From Girardinichthys multiradiatus (taxonomy: Eukaryota; Chordata; Actinopteri; Cyprinodontiformes; Goodeidae): a DNA stretch of 64,000 nt. A program made the translations under genes and the position numbers. The notes beneath the pieces were generated by a model that was not told the origin of the DNA, searched no databases, and worked only from the letters and a program-made list of their open reading frames with translations. Below are positions 45,864-57,800 of the stretch, piece after piece; within the stretch, counting starts at the first letter, position 1, and every line of letters starts with the position of its first letter. The stretch covers positions 48,165,880 through 48,229,879 of the forward strand of contig NC_061795.1 of NCBI RefSeq assembly GCF_021462225.1. Direction: 5' to 3'.

Positions 45864-48800
45864 GCACACACACCAATAAAAGTATGTCCGACTAAAAAGA
45901 TAAAATGTGGATCATTTAAACAGTGGCAAGTCTGATCAGAAATGCATTTGCCACCTAGCGTCCTACTGTTGATGGCATATACAGTAAACATGAGTAAATA
46001 TTTAAGGCAGTTTTCAAATAAGGATTTCATTTACTGAGAGAACAATGTATCCAAAATATGTCACCATGTGTATATGACGGTTCTCACTGTGCCTCTGGAG
46101 ACCCAAATTTTAGAAATGGCTTTGTAACCCTTTTAGATTTCAACGATTTTCTGTTCTTTAGTATCTTTTAATTGGGGCGTGACATGTTGAGATATTCTAG
46201 CCTACATCATGTCATCAATTCAATTCAGTTTATTTATATAGCACCACTTCACAACACATGTTGTCTGAAGGCACTTCACAAAGGGTCCCACTGATGGTCA
46301 TTGTTATACTAAAAACCACAAGGATTGGGATATCTCCCTCTGTCAGACTGATTATAACATCAGTCAGGTTCTGTTTCAGTGATCTTGAATCTTCAGTTCT
46401 GTCAATAATCAGGTTTTGGTCTGGCAATTTCACACAAGCCCAGGTTTGTTTTTGGATAACTTTTTTCACCTAATAAATGAAATAATCATTTTAAAATGTG
46501 CTTTAGGTATTTCCCTAAAAATTTGTTTAATAACCGTAAACATTTAAAAATGCCAAAATAAAATAAAAAATTGGAAGAAATCTGCGCATACTTCTTCATA
46601 TCACTGTGTATTGTGAGTTTTTTTGTCCTTTTTGTGAGACTTAAAATTAAGATTACTGTTGCACAAATGTTCCTTTGAGGGTTTAACCCATGCTGCTATG
46701 GTGGGTTACATGACAGAGCCAAGTCTGTTGGGCCCAGTTGTGCTTTCTGCCGTCTTACGAACTCAACTACTCAAAGTTACATTGTTTCACTGGAATTAAC
46801 TATAAAATATTTTTTTCCACAGCAGTTGTGACACATTCCTCGTTAGGATCTTAATTAGAAATTCCATCCTTAATAGAGAGAGCGGGCTGCGTGCGTCATC
46901 ATCCAGGAATAGTTTGTTCTCTTCTGGAAGTGCTTCTTGCCAGCTGCTTGGGTTTGAAAGTGTATCTACGGAGTAACACAACACATTTTACCATCCTGGT
47001 TACACTTCAAGGTTCACAACAAAGCTCATTGCGGTCTCCACCGATGTTCAAAGCTTAAAATAAATATAGATGAGAAGAAATAGAGTCTCGAAGCAAAATA
47101 TGAGCAAAAAGCATTAAAAAACCTTTAATGAGATGGATTACTGAAAGGAAAACTAGGTTAGGATAACATAGCTATCCTAAGTAAGGATAGCTATGTTATT
47201 ATGAGTGGTGATTGGTTTGTGTGATTACATGACTGCCGAACATGGCATGTTCTCTCTCACAAAACAGCAGATCCCTTTTCCAAAGCTGCTGTCAAACTAT
47301 TTATTTTCTTGCCACGTATCGTCCTACATGGTTCCAAACTCAAGGGAACGAAGCACATTTTGAGAAACAGCAACTAGTGTCACATACTTGAATTTTGGGT
47401 TTTTCTTTAACTTTAAAGCCTGATGCAGGAAACATTGGTCTGAAAATGATATATTTAAGACTCAACTGTTTATTGTATGCTTTTATCAAAACAAACGAAA
47501 AGTTTATGTTCCTCTTGAGTCCAGGATGAAATAGTCTGTCTCCTCTTTCAGGTTTTGAGTGTGACCCGGGTGGAGGGTGCAGACAACCCAGCAGAGATGG
47601 TGTATTTCGTGGAGGGTCAGAATGGTCATAGGATGTCTGCAGTCCAAACTGCCAACCTGCTTAACAGCCTGGATGTTCAAAGGGCTGCCATCATCCTGGG
47701 ATACCGTGTGCGGGGCATTTTGGCTCAGCGTGAGTATCCTTTCTGTGCAAGATAGCGAGGTTCAGAAACAGTTCATTGAATTCAGGTAAACTAAGTTAAA
47801 GTTCCCATGGGGAAGCATTTATACTGCAGAGGTGGATGACAGCAAGCCTAGCTTTTTAACTTTTTCTAATTGTCTTGTACAGTTATAATGTGTGTTTTTA
47901 TTGGATGCAAATAGAACCTGAATTCAGTTTTTCATTTGAATAAATCTGCTTTGTCCTTTATCATTAAAGCTTTAGGGTTAATCTGTGCTCCATTACAACA
48001 GTTAGTTCAGCTAAGCTTTGCATGGTTGATGCACCACATTTCATCCTGTGGCTCTGTTGATGTTTTTTTAAAGCTGTAGAGAAGGTGCCATCCTCCCCTT
48101 CTGACCCCGAGAACACCAACTTGTGGATCATCATCGGGGTGGTGATTCCTCTCCTCCTGGTCGTCATCATCATTTCCATCCTCTACTGGAAACTGTGTCG
48201 GACGGACAAGCTGGAGTTCCAGCCGGATGCTATGACCACCATCCAGCAGAGACAAAAGGTACATCTCACATTTATCCATCCACCTATCCATCCATTCACC
48301 TACCCATTCATCCATCCATGCATCCATCCATGCATCCATCCATCCACCTATCCATCCATCCACCTATCCATCCACCTATCCATCCACCTATCCATCCACC
48401 TATCCATCCATCCACCTATCCATCCACCTATCCATCCACCTATCCATCCATCCATCCATCCACCATCCATCCACCTATCCATCCATCCATCCATGCATCC
48501 ATCCATCCATCCATCCATCCACCTATCCATCCACCATCCATCCACCTATCCATCCATCCATCCATGCATCCATCCATCCATCCATCCATCCACCTATCCA
48601 TCCACCATCCATCTATCCACCTGTCCATCCACCTATCCATCCACCCATCCATCCACCTGTCCATCCACCTATCCATCCATCCATCCACCCACCTATCCAC
48701 CCATCCATCCACCCACCATCCATCCACCTATCCATCCACCTATCCATCCACCATCCATCTATCCACCTGTCCATCCACCTATCCATCCACCCATCCATCC

Positions 48801-51800
48801 ATCCATCCATCCACCATCCATCCACCTATCCATCCATCCATCCATGCATCCATCCATCCATCCATCCATCCACCTATCCATCCACCATCCATCTATCCAC
48901 CTGTCCATCCACCTATCCATCCACCCATCCATCCACCTGTCCATCCACCTATCCATCCATCCATCCACCCACCTATCCACCCATCCATCCACCCACCATC
49001 CATCCACCTATCCATCCATCCACCTATCCATCCACCCATCCATCCACCTGTCCATCCACCTATCCATCCATCCATCCACCCACCTATCCACCCATCCATC
49101 CACCCACCATCCATCCACCTATCCATCCATCCACCTATCCATCCACCATCCATCCATCCACCCACCTATCCACCCATCCATCCACCCACCATCCATCCAC
49201 CCATCCATCCATCCACCTATCCATCCACCTATCCATCCACCATCCATCCATCCACCCACCTATCCACCCATCCATCCACCCACCGTCCGTCCACCTATCC
49301 ATCCATCCACCTATCCATCCACCTATCCATCCACCTATCCATCCACCCACCTATCCATCCACCTATCCATCCACCTATCCATCCATCCACCTATCCATCC
49401 ACCTATCCATCCACCTATCCATCCACCTATCCATCCACATATCCATCCATCCACCTATCCATCCACCTATCCATCCACCTATCCATCCTTCCATCCATCC
49501 ATCCACCATCCATCCACCTATCCATCCATCCATCCATGCATCCATCCATCCATCCACCTATCCATCCACCATCCATCTATCCACCTGTCCATCCACCTAT
49601 CCATCCACCCATCCATCCACCTGTCCATCCACCTATCCATCCATCCATTCACCTATCCATCCATCCACCTATCCTTCCATCCATCCATCTACCTATCCTT
49701 CCATCCATCCATCCATCCACCTATCCACCCATCCATCCATCCATTCACCATCCATCCACCTATCCATCCATCCACCATCCATCCACCTATCCATCCATCC
49801 ATCCATGCATCCATCTACCATCCATCTATCCACCTGTCCATCCACCTATCCATCCACCCATCCATCCACCTATCCATCCATCCATCCACCCACCTATCCA
49901 CCCATCCATCTACCCACCATCCATCCACCTATCCATCCATCCACCTATCCATCCACCCATCCATCCACCGGTCCATTCACCTATCCATCCATCCATCCAC
50001 CCACCTATCCACCCATCCATCCACCCACCATCCATCCACCTATCCATCCATCCACCTATCCATCCACCATCCATCCATCCACCTATCCTTCCATCCATCC
50101 ATCTACCTATCCTTCCATCCATCCATCCATCCACCTATCCACCCATCCATCCATCCATTCACCATCCATCCACCTATCCATCCATCCACCATCCATCCAC
50201 CTATCCATCCATCCATCCATGCATCCATCTACCATCCATCTATCCACCTGTCCATCCACCTATCCATCCACCCATCCATCCACCTATCCATCCATCCATC
50301 CACCCACCTATCCACCCATCCATCTACCCACCATCCATCCACCTATCCATCCATCCACCTATCCATCCACCCATCCATCCACCGGTCCATTCACCTATCC
50401 ATCCATCCATCCACCCACCTATCCACCCATCCATCCACCCACCATCCATCCACCCATCCATCCATCCACCTATCCATCCACCTATCCATCCACCATCCAT
50501 CCATCCACCCACCTATCCACCCATCCATCCACCTATCCATCCATCCACCTATCCATCCACCTATCCATCCACCTATCCATCCACCCACCTATCCATCCAC
50601 CTATCCATCCACCTATCCATCCACCATCCATCCATCCACCCACCTATCCACCCATCCATCCACCCACCATCCATCCACCCATCCATCCATCCACCTATCC
50701 ATCCACCATCCATCCATCCACCCACCTATCCACCCATCCATCCACCCACCATCCATCCACCTATCCATCCATCCACCTATCCATCCACCTATCCATCCAC
50801 CCACCTATCCATCCACCTATCCATCCACCTATCCATCCATCCATCCACCATCCATCCACCTATCCATCCACCTATCCATCCACCCACCATCCATCCACCT
50901 ATCCATCCACCTATCCATCCATCCATCCATCCACCGTCCATCCATCCACCCATCCATCCACCATCCACCTATCCATCCATCCATCCATCCACCCCCCTAC
51001 CTATCCATCCATCCATCCACCATCCATCCATCCACCTATCCATCCATCCATCCATCCACCTATCCATCCATCCACCTATCCATCCATCCATCCATCATTC
51101 ACCTATTCATCCATCCATCCACCTATCCATCCATCCATCCATCCATTCACCTATCCATCCATCCACCTATCCATCCATCCATCCATCCACCTATCCATCC
51201 ACCTATCCTTCCATCCATCCATCCACCTATCCTTCCATCCATCCATCCATCCAACTATCCACCCATCCATCCATCCATTCACCATCCATCCACCTATCCA
51301 TCCATCCATCCACCTATCCATCCATCCATTCACCATCCATCCACCTATCCATCCATCCACCTATCCATCCATCCATCCATCCACCTAACCATCCACCTAT
51401 CCTTCCATCCATCCATCCATCCACCTATCCACCCATCCATCCATCCACCTATCCATCCATCCATCCATCCACCTATCCATCCACCTATCCTTCCATCCAT
51501 CCATCCACCTATCCTTCCATCCATCCATCCACCTATCCACCCATCCATCCATCCATTCACCATCCATCCACCTATCCATCCATCCATCCACCTATCCATC
51601 CATCCATCCATCCATTCACCATCCATCCACCTATCCATCCATCTATCCATCCATCCACCTATCCATCCATCCATCCACCTATCCATCCATCCATCCATCC
51701 ATTCACCATCCATCCACCTATCCATCCATCCATCCATCCATCCACCTATCCATCCACCTATCCTTCCATCCATCCACCTATCCACCCATCCATCCATCCA

Positions 51801-54800
51801 TTCACCATCCATCCACCTATCCATCCATCCATCCACCTATCCATCCATCCATCCATCATTCACCTATCCATCCATCCATCCATCCACCTATCCTTCCATC
51901 CATCCATCCATCCATTCACCATCCATCCATCCATCCGTCAATCCACCATCCATCCATCCATCCATCAATCCACCATCCATCCATCCACCTATCCATCCAT
52001 CCATCCACCTATCCATCCATACACCCACCTATCCATCCATCCATCCATTCACCATCCATCCGTCAATCCTCCATCCATCCATCCATCCATCCATCCACCT
52101 ATCCATCCATCCATCCATCCATTCACCATCCATCCGTCAATCCTCCATCCATCCATCCATCCATCCATCCACCTATCCATCCATTCACCTATCCATCCAT
52201 CCACCTATCCATCCATCTATCCATCCACCTATCTATCCACCTATCCTTCCATCCATCCATCCACCTATCCTTCCATCCATCCATCCACCTATCCTTCCAT
52301 CCATCCATCCATCCACCTATCCACCCATCCATTCACCATCCATCCACCTATCCATCTATCCACCCACCTATCCATCCATCCATCCACCTATCCTTCCATC
52401 CATCCACCCACCTATCCTTCCATCCATCCATCCACCCACCTATCCTTCCATCCATCCATCCACCTATCCTTCCATCCATCCATCCATCCACCTATCCACC
52501 CATCCATTCACCATCCATCCACCTATCCATCTATCCACCCACCTATCCATCCATCTATCCACCTATCCTTCCATCCATCCACCCACCTATCCTTCCATCC
52601 ATCCATCCACCCACCTATCCTTCCATCCATCCATCCACCTATCCTTCCATCCATCCATCCATCCACCTATCCACCCATCCATTCACCATCCATCCACCTA
52701 TCCATCTATCCACCCACCTATCCATCCATCTATCCACCTATCCTTCCATCCATCCATCCACCTATCCTTCCATCCATCCATCCATCCACCTATCCACCCA
52801 TCCATTCACCATCCATCCACCTATCCATCTATCCACCCACCTATCCATCCATCTATCCACCTATCCTTCCATCCATCCATCCACCTATCCTTCCATCCAT
52901 CCATCCACCCACCTATCCTTCCATCCATCCATCCACCTATCCTTCCATCCATCCATCCACCATCCATCCATCCACCCACCTATCCTTCCATCCATCCATC
53001 CACCATCCATCCATCCATCCACCTATCCTTCCATCCATCCATCCACCATCCATCCATCCATCCACTATCCATCCATCCGTCCATTGATAACCTCCAACTT
53101 CTGCAGTAAGTTGACTGAGAGAAATTTTGGTTGCTTTGCATTGACTGTTTTTTTACACGTCACTTCATAGACAATAAAAATGAATAAGAAAACATTTTAA
53201 AAACCGTTTATTTTGAACATTGACTAATAATTGTTGTTTTTCATCATTTCTGTTTTTGCTGCATCTCTCCATATTACCCACAGGTAACGATAAGTCTCAG
53301 TAGACTGGTATTGCATTTGTTTAATGCATATTTCTTTAACATATTTAACCAAAGATTAATTTATTAGTGGTTAAGTTTTTATCAAAGTTTTTATCAAATT
53401 TATTGACAGTTAAACCAATTAAAAAATACGATAAAGTTAGCTGACATGAAGAGCCAGAAAGAAAAATGTGACTAAAGATAATTTAAAGGAGCCGTTGATT
53501 AATTAGGTGAACCTGCCGTTGTAATGAATGTTCTGCAGCCCGACTCGGTCTCAGGAATTTATCATTTCTTCTCTAAGAAGGGAGGAGCAGCACTCTAATC
53601 ATTTCATTACAGAGAGTTATTAAACAACACTTGATGTTACTGTAGAACAAAAAATTGCTCTGCTGTTAATTCTTTAGGACCTGAAACATTTGCAGCTTTA
53701 CTTCACTGTTTCCAGTTTTTACTCTTCTAAAATACAGGTCCTTCTCAAAATATTAGCATATTGTGATAAAGTTCATTATTTTCCATAATGTAATGATGAA
53801 AATTTAACATTCATATATTTTAGATTCATTGCACACTAACTGAAATATTTCTGGTCTTTTATTGTCTTAATACGGATGATTTTGGCATACAGCTCATGAA
53901 AACCCAAAATTCCTATCTCACAAAATTAGCATATCATTAAAAGGGTCTCTAAATAAGCTATGAACCTAATCATCTGAATCAACGAGTTAACTCTAAACAC
54001 CTGCAAAAGATTCCTGAGGCCTTTAAAACTCCCAGCCTGGTTCATCACTCAAAACCCCAATCATGGGTAAGACTGCCGACCTGACTGCTGTCCAGAAGGC
54101 CACTATTGACACCCTCAAGCAAGAGGGTAAGACACAGAAAGACATTTCTGAATGAATAGGCTGTTCCCAGAGTGCTGTATCAAGGCACATCAGTGGGAAG
54201 TCTGTGGGAAGGAAAAAGTGTGGCAGAAAACGCTGCACAACGAGAAGAGGTGACCGGACCCTGAGGAAGATTGTGGAGAAGGGCCGATTCCAGACCTTGG
54301 GGGACCTGCGGAAGCAGTGGACTGAGTCTGGAGTAGAAACATCCAGAGCCACCGTGCACAGGCGTGTGCAGGAAATGGGCTACAGGTGCCGCATTCCCCA
54401 GGTCAAGCCACTTTTGAACCAGAAACAGTGGCAGAAGCGCCTGACCTGGGCTACAGAGAAGCAGCACTGGACTGTTGCTCAGTGGTCCAAAGTACTTTTT
54501 TCGGATGAAAGCAAATTCTGCATGTCATTCGGAAATCAAGGTGCCAGAGTCTGGAGGAAGACTGGGGAGAAGGAAATGCCAAAATGCCAGAAGTCCAGTG
54601 TCAAGTACCCACAGTCAGTGATGGTCTGGGGTGCCGTGTCAGCTGCTGGTGTTGGTCCACTGTGTTTTATCAAGGGCAGGGTCAATGCAGCTAGCTATCA
54701 GGAGATTTTGGAGCACTTCATGCTTCCATCTGCTGAAAAGCTTTATGGAGATGAAGATTTCATTTTTCAGCACGACCTGGCACCTGCTCACAGTGCCAAA

Positions 54801-57800
54801 ACCACTGGTAAATGGTTTACTGACTATGGTATCACTGTGCTCAATTGGCCTGCCAACTCTCCTGACCTGAACCCCATAGAGAATCTGTGGGATATTGTGA
54901 AGAGAACGTTGAGAGACTCAAGACCCAACACTCTGGATGAGCTAAAGGCCGCTATCGAAGCATCCTGGGCCTCCATAAGACCTCAGCAGTGCCACAGGCT
55001 GATTGCCTCCATGCCACGCCGCATTGAAGCAGTCATTTCTGCAAAAGGATTCCTGACCAAGTATTGAGTGCATAACTGTACATGATTATTTGAAGGTTGA
55101 CGTTTTTTGTATTAAAAACACTTTTCTTTTATTGGTCGGATGAAATATGCTAATTTTGTGAGATAGGAATTTTGGGTTTTCATGAGCTGTATGCCAAAAT
55201 CATCCGTATTAAGACAATAAAAGACCTGAAATATTTCAGTTAGTGTGCAATGAATCTAAAATATATGAATGTTAAATTTTCATCATTACATTATGGAAAA
55301 TAATGAACTTTATCACAATATGCTAATATTTTGAGAAGGACCTGTATAAATGAGGAGGCCAACTTCAATGAGGTGGTTTTAAATTCAATCACATGTAAAC
55401 ATATTTCTTTTTTTTCTTGCAGTCCCTCACATTCAAACGTAATGTTTGTCAAAAGCTCCTTTGTTTTTAAACTATTACTGATGTTAAAGTTTTCCTTTGA
55501 GAACCACAAAGCTTCTTTATTACAACTATGACTGAATCTCTGCAGCTGCAGCTATTTTTTATTTAAACTGAGCATTTGTTGTAAAAACTCCCTGAATGGG
55601 AGTTTTTTACAAGACGTAACTGAAACACAGCCTTGTCTTGTCTGCTCAGCATTTATCTGTCCCTTATCCTCACTGCTCTTCTCTCAGTCCTCAACCTCAT
55701 TCACTGAATCAGGAGCTTCCCTTCACCAGCCGCTCCCTCCCACTAAAAGGGATATTGAGTTTAGTGAGGAAGAAGAGGGGGAGTATGAGGAGGAGGAAGA
55801 GGAAGAAGAGGAACAGGAAGAGGAGGAGGAGGAGGAAGGGGAGGAGCTGGAAGTTAAAAGGGGGAAGGTACAGAGTAGTGTCTGGTTTGTAGATTATGTA
55901 GTCAGACATAGTTTGTGTGTGTTTGTGGTTTATGTTGTTTAGAGTCATGTTAAAAAATGAGGACATCCAATAGTTCTTTGTTAATGTTTTCATATTGACA
56001 TCTAATAATTCTACTTAATCAACAAAAATCAACCTTTTTTCTCATTAAACAAAAGATATCAACATAAATTAGTTTTCTAGTGGAGGAAAATGTTAGGACA
56101 CCCTAGTCCTAATAGCTCTGGTCAAAATACCCTCAGTGAGAAGCTTCTTGTTGCCATCTACCAGTCAGTCTGAGGAAAGTTTGCTCCTTTAACCACTTCC
56201 AGTTGTGAGATGTTTGAGAGGAGTTTCTTTCATGGTCTGCATATTTCTGGTCATCTCAATGAAATCAAGATATGGGCTTTGACTAGGCCTATGACTTTCT
56301 ATTTCTGCATTCTCAGCCAGTCTTTGGTGGAGTTACTGGATTGTTTGGGTCGTCGTTATGTTGCAGGGTCCATTTCTGCCTCAACAATATTTGTTTTTAA
56401 CAGAAGGTCTCACATTTTCCTCAAACACCCTCTGATCCACGATGATGTTCATGTTGATTCTGTGATAGTGAGAACATTATTCTAGATGTCCTGGTCTTTT
56501 TCTGCGTTCTCTCTGGCAAACTTTAGTCTGACATTCATGTTTTTCTCAGAGAGCAAAGGCTTCCTTCTTGCACACCTCCTATAAAACTAGGACCTGTGCA
56601 GTCTCTTTCTGATAGTACAACCCTTAGCTTTCAAATCAATCAAGAACCTGCTGAAGATCCCATGATGACATTTTGGGGACTTTTTTAGCATCTTGCCGTC
56701 TGCTTTCAGGATGAACTTGCTTGAACAACCAGACATTGGCACCTTGGCTGTTAATTTGAATGCCCTCCCCTCCTCTTCTAGACTATTGGCTGATTTAAAG
56801 TTTGTTGGAGATGTCTTTAAAAGCCTTACCACACCCATAATCTTCTTCCAGGAAGCCTCAGGCATATCTTTGTATCTCACCATGGTGTTCACTCTCAATT
56901 CAACAGTCAGGAGCACCAATCTAAATGTTTGGGGTTTAAACAGGACAAACCTCCTCCAGTGCTGAGTAATGATGTTTAAATCATCCACACCTGAGGTGAT
57001 ACCCCTGTATGGGATTTTAGTCATTTTAAGGGACTAAACATGGGGTGTCCTAATTTATTCCTTTTACAAAAAGTTTTAAAATATCTTTTATTCATGTATA
57101 TTTATTTATATTACTGGAATTAAGTATTAAAACAATTTTTCCAAATATGTTACAAAAACCTGAAGACTTTAGTAGGGTGTCCTAATTTAGTCACATGACT
57201 ATGTGTAAGCTGTACATCTACGTTTCTCAACATATTTAACTAGCAAGGTGATGGATTGGATAGAATTTAGTTGTAGTTCTGGTTTTAAAGGTTTTAATTA
57301 TTACCTGCAGTACAAATATGGTTTTAATCTGCATCAAACTAGATCCATTCATCCTGTACTTCTCCCAAGGCTAGACAAAATAGGAACAGTGAAGAAGAAG
57401 AAGAGGAAGAAGACTCAGAAGAAGAAGAGGAAGATGATTATGAAGATGATGAGGAGGAAGAGGAAGAAAATAAGAACTTCAAAATGAAACAAATGACATC
57501 TCACGAGCAAAAGCTAGAAAAGTTCAGAGCTGTGCTGAGTAAACCATCAGGAATGAAGACAGAAGAGAAAAAAGTTGTGTCTAAAGGGAGGAGAGCCAAG
57601 GAGAAGGTACATGGGGTAGTAGACATGGAGACTAGTAGCTGTGTAACTACCAGTTAGGAACCTCAATTCTCTCATTTTAAGCGCTATTGTAGGGAGTAAA
57701 CCTCTGGCATTGGAGGCTTGTGGATTGTGGTGTGTTGTGCAGCAGCAGAACCAGTATGTGGTGTCCTGTAAGCAAAGCATGGGTCAATATGATAACCTTG

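Larger units (their letters stand above)
43619..47551 (+). other. KIAA1549 intron, 3.9 kb
   Basis: The intron holds an exon-like ORF at 43757-43877 that does not fit the phase, a CA/CT microsatellite (45823), a Tc1-like remnant with a nested insertion (46080-46610) and a small palindrome at 47163. The rest (43930-45820, 46620-47550) shows nothing I recognise. Confidence 0.7.
53735..55344 (+). mobile_element. Tc1 transposon, nearly intact, 1610 bp with 200-bp terminal inverted repeats
   Basis: The element starts CAGGTCCTTCTCAAAA and ends with its complement TTTTGAGAAGGACCTG, flanked by TA on both sides (53733-53734 and 55345-55346), the Tc1/mariner target duplication. The inverted repeats (53735-53934 and 55145-55344) look nearly identical; I noticed one mismatch. 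Inside is a single transposase reading frame interrupted by one TGA. High arm identity and one lesion indicate a young insertion. It lies in the KIAA1549 intron right after the tandem array. Confidence 0.93.

Noticed and set aside
48348..51836. Many - strand ORFs of MDGW/IGGW repeats
   Set aside because: Complement of the same array; composition is purely repeat-driven and no start or splice context exists.
48274..53084. CRISPR array
   Set aside because: Contiguous tetranucleotide repeats without unique spacers, in a vertebrate intron.
48085..53109. Huge ORFs of 1674 and 1654 codons on the + strand as genes
   Set aside because: They are translations of the ATCC array. The repeat has no stop codon in these frames, two overlapping frames are open at once, and only the first 58 codons of one are the real KIAA1549 exon.
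55709..55993. - strand ORF rich in Leu/Phe opposite acidic exon 1
   Set aside because: Antisense of the GAG/GAA run; poly-Leu/Phe is the expected artefact.
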